Notes: a model not told the origin generated them from the letters alone. A stretch of 64,000 bases of DNA from Symbiodinium natans (GCA_905221605.1 CAJNDS010002668.1:664501-728500); one strand, 5' to 3'. Positions 1-10,592 are shown, counted from the stretch's first letter. Numbers and translations: made by a program.

Positions 1-172
1 ATCGTAGCTAAGGTAGTGTTTTTAGGACAGATGTCATGTCTTGCGTATTGGGGCGTGATTGATTATAAGGAGGTTTTGGTACTCCCTCGAGATTTTGCAG
101 GATTCGAGTTTGTTGCTTGGTACTACCTCGAGAAATGGTGGCTGGGAGAGAGCCTCAGATCACGAAAATCAT

Positions 173-395
173 GGAAAACATTGGTTTTACCCATGTTTTT
201 GAAGGATGGAGCCCGAAAACATCGGCAAAACCAAAGTTATCCATAAAATCCATGCTTTTCAAACCATGTGGCTGGGAGCACCCAATTCACGGATAATTGG
301 TTTTACCAATGTTTTTGAAGGATGGAGCCCGAAAACATCGGCAAAACAAATGTTATCCATAAAACCCATGGTTTTCAAACCATGTGGCTTAGACC
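173..395. repeat. 116-bp tandem duplication
   Basis: Two successive ~116-bp copies share the segment around GTTTTTGAAGGATGGAGCCC (near 195 and 311) and the following ATCGGCAAAAC block. They differ at a few positions, so the duplication is not brand new. The short open frames here follow the repeat and are not treated as genes. The rest of 1-960 holds a G-run with (AT)n at 435-478, a CT-rich run at 765-790 and TG/TA microsatellites at 810-890, with no supported exon. Confidence 0.8.
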
Positions 396-431
396 GCGAA
401 ATTCATGGATAAAAACAAAGGAAATTGGTAG

Positions 432-480
432 GTCCATGGGGGGGGGGGGGGTAGCATATATATATATATATATATATACG
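432..480. repeat. GGTCCAT + G-run + (AT)n composite
   Basis: GGTCCATGG is followed by a run of G and then an alternating AT tract. The same arrangement recurs near 27385-27470 and at the right inverted-repeat boundary at 31424-31462, so it is a recurring composite rather than a random microsatellite. Confidence 0.6.
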
Positions 481-1799
481 CATGTATGTGTGTCTATATA
501 CACGTACACTTTCACAAGGTCGTCGAAGTGAGCGGATGAACAAGAAGCTTGAATGCGTACATCCCAACTCAGGCCCCCGTTAAACCTATCGCAGAACCAC
601 AGAAGCAGTTTTCTGCAACCCTACACCCCAAACCCGAAACCCTAAACCCTAAACCCTGAACCACAGAAGCACTTTTCTCTAGGGTTCAGAGCCATTTGGG
701 CGGCCTTTGCAAACTCTCTGCGGCTTGGTTCACCTTGCAGGGGCTCTCTCTGCCCCCACCCCCCCTCTCTCTCTCTCTCTCTCTCTCTTTCTGCCTCTCT
801 ATAAACACAAGTGTGTATGTGTGTATGTACACACACACATATATATATATATATGTATATTTTGTATGTGTATGTATGTATGTATGTAAATGTTCTCCCT
901 CAAAACCGAAAGTTGTTCTTTGCTTTTTGGTCATTGTTTTTTACAAGCCCATAATTTAGAGTTTCTGCGCTGGGAGGTGCAAGCTTCGTTTCGCCGGTCG
1001 CCGGGCGTTGCTGGAAACTTGTGCGTTATTCAACAGATTTCGCTAGGGTTTAGGGTTTAGGGTTTAGGGTTTAGGGTTTAGGGTTTAGGGTTTAGGGTTT
1101 AGGGTTTGGGGTTTAGGGTCGGATATAGCTACAAGGGTTTAGGTTTACCTCGCATTCGACAGGTCCAGGTACACGTCAACAGCATGGTAGTTTAGGTCAT
1201 TGCGCCTCCCCCAGAAACACGCGACAGTGACATTTGCATACACCAACCCGGTAGACCCTGCGAGGCCCAAAACCCTAAACCCTAAAACCTAAACTCAACT
1301 TCCCCAAACGCCTCACCCCAGAGCCTGCTTGGCGGGTCTTGTGCATTCTTAAGCAGGGTGTTGTTGCACAAATCACAAATAAGGATAATACAAAAAATAA
1401 AAGGTTTTTAGACTTTATAGCGTCTAGGGTTGAGTTATAGAGGTAGCTACCATACGTATACCCCTACCAAGTTATCTGTAGCCATGAACTTCCACGCAGA
1501 CCCCCTACGCTGGATCCCAGGCCCTATATCCCTACATCCCTAAGCCCTAAACCCTAAACCCGAAACCCTAAACCCTAAACCCAAGGAGATGACGGGCGGC
1601 AACTGGGGAAGAGCCGCTCGGCTACATGACCGGTGTATGGGGCTGAGGCTTTTGGGGGTTAGGGTTAGTTTAGGGTTTCAGGGTTCAGAGTTTAGGGTTT
1701 AGGGTTTTAGGTTGCCTCCTCAGTCCCTGCTTAAAAAAGGGTTTTAGGTTCAGAGTTTTTGGGTTTAGGCTTTTAGGACAAGGGGGCGGGGGGGAGGGG

Positions 1800-1935
1800 G
1801 GGTGGCCCGCCTCATTATATTTCCCCCTCACTATACTAACTAGAGTTAAGGGACTTATAACCTAAGTTGGGATCCTTATAACCCAATTTAGGATCCTTAC
1901 AACTCTACTTATAACGAGGGGGCCCCTCCTTGTAT
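1800..1935 (+). mobile_element. Family 1 TIR element (left end decayed)
   Basis: Matches the family 1 interior (CTATACTAACT...GTTAAGGGACTTATAACC, GGATCC twice, CTCTACTTATAAC) and ends in the intact right TIR, GGGGCCCCTCCTTGTA. The left TIR is a degraded G/C-rich run. Non-coding and non-autonomous; no transposase is present. Confidence 0.75.
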
Positions 1936-2190
1936 AACTGCACCTAGAACCATATTCGGGCACTTAAGGGGCTTCTAAGTGGGATATAAGTACAGTTATA
2001 ACCGGTTAGTAAGTACCATGAACCTCCAAGTAGGGGCTTTTAGTTCGTGTTCAGGGGTTGAGCCCGGTGTCAGGCACGAGGCCGGAAGCAAAAACTGGTT
2101 TAGGGCTTGGGGTTTAGGGTTTAGGGCTTAGGGTTTATTTAGGGTTTAGGACCAAAAAGCTTCTGACGTCTAGCTGGCTGGGCTAAACGG

Positions 2191-2335
2191 CTACTTGGAG
2201 GTTCAGGGTACTTATATGCCTATTATAAGTGTTGCTATAACCCACGTCTAAGCCCCCTTAAGTACCCCAATAGGGTTATACTTGGGTTGTAAGTACAGTT
2301 ATAGTTGGGTTACTAGGTACCATGAACCTCCAAGT
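2191..2335. mobile_element. Family 7 TIR element
   Basis: The inverted ends are CTACTTGGAGGTTCAGGGTAC and GTACCATGAACCTCCAAGTA. The interior is AT-rich with runs of TATAAC and GGTTATA. The right-end motif CATGAACCTCCAAGTA recurs at 2020-2034, 21574-21587 (degenerate flank of a family 1 copy) and, inverted, at 56586. No clear target-site duplication. Confidence 0.65.
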
Positions 2336-2439
2336 AACAATTTCGGGGTCATAGCGGGCTTGGGTTGAGTTTTAGGGTTTAGGGTTTAGGGTGTAGGGTT
2401 TAGGGTTTAGGGTTTAGGGTTTAGGGTTTAGGGTGGCAG

Positions 2440-3250
2440 GTCAACGACACGGACTCGGACATTACAAACCTCGCCTACTCTGTCACAGACTTGCGCAAGA
2501 GCCACGGCTCGCACATAGGGTTTAGGGTTTAGGGTTTAGGGTTTAGGGTTTGGGGTGGAGGGTTCAGAGTTTGCTACTATGTGCTGCAGAACCCCCCAAG
2601 ACTGAAACATAATAATGCCTAGGTTGCCCTTATAAGGAAGAATATTGTTCATCCTTTGAGGGTTCTTAAGCAAATAGTAGTTTAGGGTTTAGTGTGTAGG
2701 GTTTAGGGTTTTGGGTTGACTTGGATGTATGGGGCCAGGTTTGCCGCACGGTTTGCCAAGCTCCCCCCATGAAGTGGAGCACCTACTTATAGCCAGCACT
2801 TGAGAAGTAAGTACAACTTTGTAGAGTGGCCGTTCATTTTATTGTTCAGGGGCAAGGGGTAGGGCTGTCCTAAAGCAGCTCCCCCCCAAACCGTAAGTCC
2901 TAGTCCTAAAAACCAGCAAATTCTCAATCTTAAAACCCAAACCCAAACCCTAACCCTAAATGAGTTAGGGTTGCAGGGCAAAATAACTCTTAAGCCCATT
3001 TAGGGCTGGAGGTTTAGGGTTTGCTGGCTTGCTTCAAAGTTTCATGGTGGTCATGTTTGGTTTCGTGGTGGTCCTGTTTGGGAGTGTTTCGCTACAGTAC
3101 GTAGCGCGTCTATGGCATGTCAGCCAGTAGAGAGGCCGTCGGCCGTAAATGAAGCTCCCTCTGGTATCTCCTGACAGATCCAAAACGGGTTTAGAGGCTT
3201 TATTGCTAGAACTTAGACACATCGTGAATTCTCAAAATGATGGTCCAGTT
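2440..3250 (+). CDS. Candidate membrane-protein gene fragment, three exons
   Basis: Exons are read at 2440-2519, 3040-3105 and 3178 to about 3250. Exon 1 starts after GGCAG and reads VNDTDSDITNLAYSV...; it ends in phase 2 where a telomere tract starts (GG|GTTTAG). Exon 2 encodes a hydrophobic segment, FMVVMFGFVVVLFGS, a likely transmembrane helix. The 72-nt intron 3106-3177 is GC-AG and ends CTCCTGACAG. Exon 3 continues as SKTGLEALLLELRHIV. Phases 2 and 2 match across both joins. I do not recognise the family; start and stop are not defined. Confidence 0.45.
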
Positions 3251-3710
3251 TTGAGGCACCCTACATACGAGGGGCCGCCTTTTAATATACGGGACCCTAA
3301 TTTAGAGAAATCACTAAACTACATTCCCTTCAAAACTCGATTCCACACACCTACCCTAAAGCCACAGTCAACCCTTAATCCTTACCCTAAAGGGTCCATG
3401 TACCTTATTGTTGTATACTTGGGCCCCCAAAATCCTTGTATAGGTAGTACTGGAAGTCCCAAGTATTGCCGATTTAGGTACATGGACCCTTACTCCTTAA
3501 AACACCCCAAGCCCCGTTTCCCGGAACCTTACGGCCCATTGTCCCCCAACTCTCAAGGCCTAAACCCTAAACCCTAAACCCTAAACCCTGAACCCTAAAC
3601 CCTAAACCCAAAACCCAAAAACCCTAACCCTAAGCCCTAAACCTATAACCCTAAGCCCATGTCCCTAAACCGTAAACCCTACAACCAACTTCCCCAAATC
3701 CCTTAACTTG

Positions 3711-3838
3711 GCAGCTGAGTGGTACCCTTGAGCCCTTTTTGGGGTTCTGGGTTCCGATAAAAGTAACCAGCCTACAAAGGGTTTAGGTTTTAGGGTTTAG
3801 GGCATAGTATGGTTACTTCCGCGGTACCGCGAGTTCGC
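3711..3838 (+). mobile_element. Family 2 TIR element with telomere-like insert
   Basis: The left part (GCAGCTGAGTGGTACCC...AAAGTAACCAGCC) and the right part (AGTATGGTTACT) match intact family 2 copies such as 6094-6194. The usual stretch TGCCCTTAT between them is replaced by about 25 bp of TTTAGG-type repeat (near 3779-3804). The right end is further diverged. Confidence 0.6.
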
Positions 3839-4644
3839 TTAGCCTTGGTGGGGTTCAGGTTTGGGCCTCAAGTTTGGGTTCACACCGGCAGTTACGTTTA
3901 GGGTTAAGGGTGCGTAGATCCTCAAAGCCTGCTGTAACAATGGCTTGGTTAGAATATGAATAGGGTAGGGCCAAAAAAATAGGGTTGTGAGGCACTAGGC
4001 ACTAGACCCCTCATGCAGCCATCAGGAAGCAGCAGTCTCTGGCAAATCAACTCAGCCGAAGCCCATGGCTCAGTTCTACCCGGCACTCACCAGAGGGCTT
4101 GGTCTTGAGGGAACTACAGCCAAGACAAAACTGCATTTTGGGGTTTAGGGTTTAGGGTTTAGGGTTTAGGGTTTAGGGATTAGGGTTTAGGGTTTAGGGT
4201 GTGTACGGTGCAAATGCCTGCAACTCACATGTCTCCCAGCACGTTCTATGATTTGGCACTCCGCTGAAACGGAAGTGCCAAGCAAACGCTCTTGGTCGAG
4301 AAGTTCCTAGAGTCAAGCTTCAGAGGATCTTACTTCGGAGCATGTGGAAGAGGGGTTTTCCAGGTCCAATGTCATGTTTAGGGTGTAGGGTTTTTAGGGT
4401 TTGGGATTAGGGATTAGGGATTAGTGTTTAATTCGGGTTCGGGGTTCAGGGTTCAGGGATTAGGGCTTAATTCGGGTTTGGGGTTAGGATGGGACATGTT
4501 CTTGGCGACCCGCCCCGCCGGCCGATGGCAAGCGGTGAAGCTGAAACAAGACAAAGCATAGTGCACCGCACGTAGTCGAACATAGGCACGTTATGTGACG
4601 TCAGAGCCCCTTAACCCTAACGAGTAACAATCAAAACTGTTAAC

Positions 4645-4747
4645 GTAGGACCCAGAGTAGGCCCTTATTCCCTGTTTTTTTGGGTTGCGGTTCCCTTGTG
4701 AACCAAAAAGGGCACCCTTTTTATTCTTAGGCTACTCTTGGGTCTAG
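4645..4747 (+). mobile_element. Family 3 TIR element with TAAC duplication
   Basis: Begins GTAGGACCCAGAGTAGG and ends CTCTTGGGTCTAG, an imperfect inverted pair, so it starts GT and ends AG like an intron. It is flanked by the direct repeat TAAC (4641-4644 and 4748-4751), a 4-bp target-site duplication. Other copies are at 17156, 26830 and 60223. Confidence 0.75.
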
Positions 4748-4777
4748 TAACCGTCAGTTCCTCCTGGCAGCCTGACA

Positions 4778-4920
4778 TACAAGGAGGGGCCCCTTACTAT
4801 ACTAACCATAGCTAAAGGACTTATGACCTAAGTTAGGATCCTTATAACCCCATGTTTAGGGTCTAGGGTTTAGGGTTTAGGCTCTACGTATAGCTAGGCG
4901 GGGGGATGAGCCTCCTTGTA
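4778..4920 (+). mobile_element. Family 1 TIR element with telomere-like insert
   Basis: The left TIR TACAAGGAGGGGCCCC and the interior run normally to GGATCCTTATAACCC. The expected AATTTAGGATCC is then replaced by TTTAGGGTCTAGGGTTTAGG-type repeat, and the element resumes at CTCTACGTATA and closes with CCTCCTTGTA at 4920. The insertion point coincides with a natural TTTAGG in the element. Confidence 0.75.
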
Positions 4921-5463
4921 GAAGAAACCCCCCGCCGAGGTATGCAGAAAAAGGAGCCCCGGCGGCGGTCGTTGACCTTTGCCATTTGAGCCGAACCTGC
5001 TGAGCTGCCAATGATTTTCAAGCGGGAATCTATGGGGGCCGGCTGCGCACGATTCGCAAGAGATGTGCAAACTCTGAAGGGTTTAGGGTTTAGGGTGAAC
5101 CCTAGAAGCCCTAGAACAAGCTAGAACATATAAATCCCAGTCATTCAGTGTTTCGGCTGTAAAGCCACGGTTTTTGCTTCAAGTTTCGCTTCTGCGAAGT
5201 CGAGCCCAGGTACTGACGTCATGTGCGTACAAGCGAATACGCGCACGGTCGCAGTCCGCCCTTGGAAGCATTCCCTTCTACACTCATGGGGTTCTTAAGG
5301 GAGGGGGTTCATGGGGGGTATAGGTACCTAGGGAACCTTAGGGAAGCTTAATTAGGGAGCCTTAGGGAGTAGTGGGGAGTATTCGGGAATCTTGGGTTTT
5401 TTATCCCCCTTGAGAACCCCCCTCCGTTAAGAACCCAATACACTTTGAGCAGCCCATAGCCGT

Positions 5464-5614
5464 TCAGCAGATGCTGACATTGGGGGCCACGGGTTTCATT
5501 TCTTCCCGGCACTGCTCCTTTCGGTATTTGACAACTGAGTGTCCTAAAACGGGCATGAGCTCAGTCAGCGCACCCAAGCCCAAGACGGAGTCCTGCATAG
5601 AGCCGACACGTTCT
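5464..5614 (-). CDS. Candidate terminal exon, unknown protein (minus strand)
   Basis: On the minus strand a telomere tract runs TTTAGGGTTGCAG and then opens into a frame reading ERVGSMQDSVLGLGALTELM..., continuing through VVKYRKEQCREEMKP to a TGA at 5464-5466. The acceptor is TTGCAG and the incoming phase is 2. The peptide is protein-like but I recognise no family. No partner exon upstream has been proved. Confidence 0.4.
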
Positions 5615-5692
5615 CTGCAACCCTAAACCCTAAACCCTAGTAGGCTGAGGGTTTAGGCCCCGAAAGGTTCCCCTTAACTAATATACTCCTAG

Positions 5693-5795
5693 TACAAGGA
5701 GGGCCCCCTTACTATACTAGCTATAGTTAAGGGACTGAAAACCGAAGTTGGGATCCTTAGAACTCTACTTATAACTAGGGGGGCCCCTCCTTGTA
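5693..5795 (+). mobile_element. Family 1 TIR element, short form
   Basis: Complete TIRs (TACAAGGAGGGCCCCC / GGGGGGCCCCTCCTTGTA) enclose a shortened interior that has one GGATCC instead of two. About 103 bp against about 126 bp for full copies. Confidence 0.8.
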
Positions 5796-6054
5796 TGGCC
5801 CTTGTATTCCTTTAGGGATCCTTCAAAAGGGACCCCAAGCTAGAACCCCTAGAACCTAGCCAAATGGCCTTGTAATAGTAGTAGAGTAGGTAACCTTCAA
5901 CCTTTTTGAGGTAATCATCCCCTTATCATCCCAAAGGTTAACCTTTAGCTCCCCCAGGTTACTGGACAACTAAGATGGAATGTGTGGTGAAGATTTGCTT
6001 GCTTGGGACTGGATGGTCGCTCCGGCCGCCTCGCGCATCATAGCTTTCACGTAG

Positions 6055-6474
6055 TACATCTCTGCTGTCTTTTGCTTAGTGACCCTTGTCAAGGTAGCCC
6101 AGTGGTACCCCGACTTTTTTTTCAAGGTTCCCTTATAAAGTAACCAACCCCAGAAAGGGTGCCCTTACTGTAACGTGGTTACTGGGCTACCAAGTTGTCG
6201 TCTCACGGCCGACTTTGGCTGCTGCCCTCTCCGTGGTTTGAGACTCGCGTGGGACAGAAAGCCCCCAGTTTAGGGTTTAGGGTTTAGGGTTTAGGGTTTA
6301 GGGTTAGGGTTTAGGGTTTAGGGTTTAGGGTTTAGGGTTTAGGGTTTAGGGTTTAGGGTTTAGGGTTTAGGGTTTAGGGCCCAACTCATGCAGCCTGAGA
6401 GCCAAAGTCTGCATGGCTTTCCTCTGGAACATGCCCATGTGGGCTCAACAACCTCTCTCCCCGAAGCAGCATAA
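6055..6474 (+). CDS. Candidate gene 3' end; one intron is a TIR element
   Basis: Exons: 6055-6093 (after CACGTAG; YISAVFCLVTLVK), 6195-6248 (LSSHGRLWLLPSPWFETR, then GT donor) and 6394-6474 (after ATGCAG; PESQSLHGFPLEHAH... to TAA). All three junctions are phase 0. The first intron, 6094-6194, is precisely a family 2 TIR element; the second is filled by the 111-bp TTTAGGG array at 6269-6379. Without removing the element the frame stops quickly. Function is unknown; exon 1 is hydrophobic. In exon 3 a second frame is also open, so its frame rests on phase matching. Confidence 0.5.
6094..6194 (+). mobile_element. Family 2 TIR element acting as an intron (introner)
   Basis: Starts GTAGCCCAGTGGTACCC and ends GGTTACTGGGCTAC, followed by CAAG. 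CAAG also lies just upstream (6090-6093), so this is a 4-bp target-site duplication. GT comes from the TIR and the final AG from the duplicated target, so excision restores the pre-insertion frame exactly. This matches the known way in which introners create introns. Confidence 0.75.
6269..6379 (+). repeat. TTTAGGG array, about 16 units
   Basis: Nearly perfect TTTAGGG units with one shortened unit (GGGTTAGGG). It sits inside the proposed intron 6249-6393. Confidence 0.97.
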
Positions 6475-7324
6475 GGCACCGTTCTCAAAGTCCGAGCGCC
6501 CAAAAAGCCCGTCCCGTCAAGCGCAAAGTGTAGGGTCTATAGGCTTTAGGACCCTAAACCCTAAACCCTAAACCCTAAATTTGAGGCATCTGCAGGCCAA
6601 GTCAAGATTTGGAGGTCCTGCATGGGCTTTGGGTCAGAACCAGAGAGGTTCCCCAGCACGCGAAACCACAAATCCTCAGCTCTAAAGTTGTTTTTTGTTC
6701 TGACTCGTTGCATTGGGGGTTTAGGGTGTAGGGTGTAGGGTTTAGGGTTTAGGGGCCATGAGGCCTCGACTTTACGTCTTCTCCCTCATTTTATTCAGAG
6801 CGGCCACCCAGCATAGGATCGGGAGAACACTTTTTCAACCCCAGTTAGCAAAGCAGTGCACCCATTTAGACTGATGAACAGGGGAATGAGCTCACTGCCA
6901 GAGGGATGCAAGTCTGCCAGCTCATGCGTGGCACACTACACTCTTCCGCGCTTAGAATGCCATGGGCTGATCTGTCACATGCACATCCTACAGGGAGTGG
7001 CCCCGCAGAAACCCCCCAATCCCTACACCCTACACGTCCCTACACGCTAAAAAGACCTACCACTAACTTGAAGTGAGCGTACTTGTCACCCAACCTACAG
7101 TCCTAAAGTAGGGCCCCTATACACATCTGCTTCTGAACATAGGTGCCACCTCCCCGTAGGACTCTTGTTGCGATGGCCGCTGCGCAGAGCTCCTCGGGTG
7201 TAGGTCGAGTCCCTAAACCCTAAACCCTAAACCATAAAGCAGACTACAATGTCAAGCCAAAGCTCCCAGTTCAGGGTTTACGAAAGCACGTGGACCCCTG
7301 AACTAGACCCTCCCAAAAAAGTCT

Positions 7325-7440
7325 TGGTGCCCAGTGGTGCCCTTTACCGTTGTTTTTGGTTCTGGTTTCCCTTATATAATAACCAACCAAAAAAAGGTGC
7401 CCTTATTATAATATGGTTGCTGACTACCAGGTACCCCAAT
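7325..7440 (+). mobile_element. Family 2 TIR element
   Basis: GGTGCCCAGTGGTGCCC at the left and ATGGTTGCTGACTACCAGG at the right, with the diagnostic CCCTTATATAATAACCAACC and GGTGCCCTTATTATA blocks between them. More diverged than 6094-6194. Confidence 0.65.
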
Positions 7441-7929
7441 AAGGTAGCCCTACAACCCTAAACCCCGAACCCTACACCCATTTTCTAAGGCGTAAACTGC
7501 GGCCCTTTTAGGTAGCCAGGCCGCAAAGGCAGGCTAGGGGTTTGGGGCTTGGGCTCCAGCCATCGCCACAGAGTCTCTGCTTAGGGCTCGGGTTTCGGGC
7601 TTGGGTTTTAGGGTTTAGGGCTTAGGGTTTAGGATTACCCTACATACTGCCTCGGAACTCCTATTAGGTCTTTGGTGGGCTTGTTGCACCCCCCCGCGCT
7701 CTAGCGCTGCCGGTCTTTCCAAACGCCCGTTCTTCTGCAAGAGGATCTTTAATGGGGATGGCACACAGATTGTGTGGACCTCCTGGGCGCAGAACATGAT
7801 ATATCTCGGTGTGGCTTCGCGACTTCTGAGCTAATTATTTTTTACTTAGAGTAACCTTCGCACCCTGACAAAAAGGGTATTGTACCTTGAAAAAAGACAT
7901 GGGGAGATATACCCAGATATACCCTCTTC

Positions 7930-8135
7930 TAAATAGGGTTACTCTTAAGAAGGTTACTCTTAATGAGGTTACTCTGAATAAGGTTACCCTCAGTAGACCT
8001 ACTCGTAATAAGGTTACCCTTAATAAACCTACTCTTAATAGGGCTACCCTTTTAAGGCTACCTTAATAAGGTTACTCTGAATAAGGTTGCTCCTAAAAAG
8101 GTTGCCCTTAACACAAGGTTGCTCCTAACAGCGTA
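7930..8135. repeat. Degenerate AAGGTTACTCTTAAT tandem repeat
   Basis: About twelve imperfect units of 15-18 bp built on AAGGTTACTCTTAAT. Not telomeric. Confidence 0.75.
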
Positions 8136-8478
8136 GGGTTCATGGTTTGCCTCAGAGGTTTAGGGTTTAGGGTTTCGGGTTTAGGGTTTAGGGTTTATAG
8201 GGTTTAGGGTTTGGGGTTTAGGGTCTAGGGTTAAGGGTTTAGGGTTTAGGGTTTAGGGTTTAGGGTTTAGGGGCAAGCATTCAATCCTAGGCCCTGTAGA
8301 CCTAAAGCAATGACCGACGTTGCTGCAACAGCCCTAGGCCACAGCAGCCCTCAAAGAGTTTTGGGTTTTGGGTTTAGGGTTCAAGGTTCAGGGTTCCCTG
8401 AGCAAGAAGCGGTCCCGGCAGCACACATCCATTCGGATCATGGTCAGACGAGCTTGCAACGAGGGTTTAGGGTTTAGG

Positions 8479-8533
8479 GGGTTTAGCGGGTTTAGCGGGT
8501 TTAGCGGGTTTAGCGGGTTTAGCGGGTTTAGGG
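8479..8533 (+). repeat. GTTTAGCGG array (9-bp telomere variant)
   Basis: Six identical 9-bp GTTTAGCGG units directly after ordinary TTTAGGG units. The variant is homogeneous, as expected from local tandem expansion. Confidence 0.93.
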
Positions 8534-8775
8534 GCTTGGGGGTTCCCCCCACAGACGTGTACATCGCATGTTTCCCCCGCAGGATGTAAAATCCGAAGCG
8601 CACAGCACAGGCGGCCACACTCTCTGACTGCAGAGACTGTCGCCATCCCCCGCAAACAGAGCACCTTGTGCGCGTGCGTTCTGCCAGTGACGCATTCACC
8701 CCCCAAGTGCCTCATGTGTTGCAAGTGGGGTTCTAAGCAACCAAGCTTCAGTAAACCCAAAACTCCCTGAAACCC

Positions 8776-8842
8776 TACAAGGAAGGGGCCCCTCCTAGTT
8801 TTAAGTAGAGGTACGTATGCTAGGGGAGGCCCCTCTCTGTGC
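8776..8842 (-). mobile_element. Family 1 fragment, reverse orientation
   Basis: TACAAGGAAGGGGCCCCTCC followed by TAGTTTTAAGTAGAG is the reverse complement of the family 1 right end. A second GGGGAGGCCCCTCTCTGT closes a 67-bp remnant. Confidence 0.5.
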
Positions 8843-9647
8843 GTCGGCGTCGAAACGCCCCAACCAAACCCCGAAGAACCTGCATCCACCATCCCACCAG
8901 GGCTGACAAGCCTTACATGGCTCTTAGGGCTTAGGGTCTGGGGCTTTCCCTAAACCCTAAACCCCAAACCCTTTTGAGGGCTCTTTGGGCTCGGGTCCCT
9001 GGCGTAAAGCAGTTGTTGGCTTCAGGGAGGGTTGCCCCACATTTGCTCCACTAGGATCGGGCCTCCAGGTTGGGCCTCGGGGTTTGGTAGAATTAGGGTT
9101 TGGTGTTTAGGGTTTAAGGTTAAGGGTTTAGGCTCCAGGGTAGCAGTTAAGGGCTTTAGGGGCTTAGGCACATAAGATCTACCCAAAGGAAACCACTGGA
9201 GCCGGCATCCGGTCCAAATGCACAAGCAGCAACGCTCAACCCTAAACCATGTCGGACGTTTGGGGCGTGAGGCTGATAAAGCCCCTATAGGGTCCCTTGT
9301 GCCAGTTTGCCCGGGTCCAGGCTTCAGGGTTTATAGGGTTCATAGGGTTCATGTTGTACTGGGCTGTGCTTGGGGTTAACTTTTCAAGGTCCCTTCTTTC
9401 CTTATAAGGGAACCTTATTCGTAAAATCATGTTCACAGGGTTCAAAGCACAACTCAGTAGAGGAGTTCGGCTCCGACGCCTTTGGTGGGTGGCCGCACCA
9501 GGCCGCACTCTGCAAGCACGCCTGTCACGCTGCTGGGGTCCAAACCCCGCGCTGGCCCTGAGCCACGAGCTCATCGAGCACTGAGGGGGCCCCGCACATG
9601 GGCAAGCGACATCTGCTTCACACGGCGAAGAAAGGGAGTGAGGGGTG

Positions 9648-9699
<52 letters not shown>

Positions 9700-9750
9700 G
9701 GTTGGGGGTTGGGGGTTGGGGGTTGGGGGTTGGGGGTTGGGGGTTGAGGG
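9648..9750 (+). repeat. GGGTTGA then GGGTTGG array
   Basis: About eight GGGTTGA units switch abruptly to about six GGGTTGG units, then return to GGGTTGA. Each block is internally homogeneous. Confidence 0.95.
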
Positions 9751-10480
9751 TAGAGTGTGTGGTTTCGGGTTTCGAGTTTTTGCCGCTTGAAAGATGTGAG
9801 CTGCTACCTTTGTTCGGGATATAGCCCCTCGAGCTGCTGCCAAGGGGCGAGGATCATCTTGGGGTTGGGTTTTGGGGGGTTTCTAGGCGGTTTTGTCTAC
9901 TTGAGTTGTAGGGTCCTGTCCTTAAGGAAGGGTTCAACGGGGCCATGGGATCCAAGGTTCCCTAATCCTCCACTACTCCCTAGGATGCCCCTAGATGCCC
10001 TAAGCTTCCCCAAAATTCCCTAGGTACCTACCTGCTCCTGAACTTAAGGAACCCTAAACCCTAAACCCAAAAACCGGGGGGGGGGGGGGGGGGGGGGAAA
10101 CCTACTGTTCCATTGGGGCAATGCTAGCTGCAAGGCCAGCTAGGGAGACGAGGAGTGGGGTTCAGGTTTTAGGGTTTGGGGTTTAGGGTTTAGGGTTTGG
10201 GGTTTAGGGTTTAGGGTTTAGGGTTTAGGGTAAGAACCAGTTCGTAAGTCCCAAGTAAGCCAAGACCCCTGGTGGGTCAACTTTTCTCCCCCCCACTTGT
10301 GTCTATCCTGGGCCTTGCAAGTTGCAAGGCTGGGTTTAGGGTTTAGGGTTTGGGGTGTAGGGTTTAGGGTTTAGGGTAATCTTGGCACTCCGCCCGAAGA
10401 TGTGCAGGGGTCGCTGCAGGCATTTCACATGGAACAGGATCGGAGTGCACAGCGCAGCACCTCATGAAGCGATGCAGGGG

Positions 10481-10592
10481 TTTAGGGTTTAGGGTTTAGG
10501 GTTTAGGGTTTAGGGTTTAGGGTTTAGGGTTTAGGGTTTAGGGTTTAGGGTTTAGGGTTTAGGGTTTAGGGTTTAGGGTTTAGGGTTTAGGG
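10481..10592 (+). repeat. Perfect TTTAGGG array, 16 units
   Basis: Sixteen essentially perfect TTTAGGG units, immediately upstream of a candidate exon at 10650. Confidence 0.98.

Larger units (their letters stand above)
960..2435. other. Intergenic/intronic stretch, telomere-like tracts and TIR relics
   Basis: Holds telomere-like arrays (the longest at 1044-1120 and 2367-2432), a family 1 TIR element at 1800-1935 and family 7 sequences at 1940-2336. I see no exon that I can support between 960 and 2439. Confidence 0.6.
3260..5460. other. Telomere-like tracts, TIR elements, no firm exon
   Basis: Contains C-strand tracts (3563-3680), G-strand tracts (4141-4199, 4376-4500), a family 2 copy (3711-3838), a family 3 copy (4645-4747) and a family 1 copy (4778-4920). 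Short coding-like frames exist (for example around 4020-4135 and 4990-5080), but none has matching splice signals on both sides. Confidence 0.55.
6480..8160. other. Mixed stretch, candidate exons of undecided strand
   Basis: 6575-6700 is open on both strands (plus KFEASAGQVKIWRSCMG..., minus RAEDLWFRVLGNLSGS...), so coding is possible but the strand is undecided. 6856-6990 is open on the plus strand without clear splice sites. 7930-8135 is a degenerate ~15-18 bp repeat of AATAAGGTTACTCTT type. A decayed family 2 element lies at about 7325-7440. Confidence 0.4.

Noticed and set aside
3149-3577. 142-codon frame as a single-exon gene
   Set aside because: Its second half translates degenerate telomere-like DNA. 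Only the first part is used, as an exon.
10077-10098. Poly-G/C runs (also 27396, 44140, 47265, 50750, 56080) as functional elements
   Set aside because: Single-base runs of this length are prone to sequencing and assembly error and have no consistent context.
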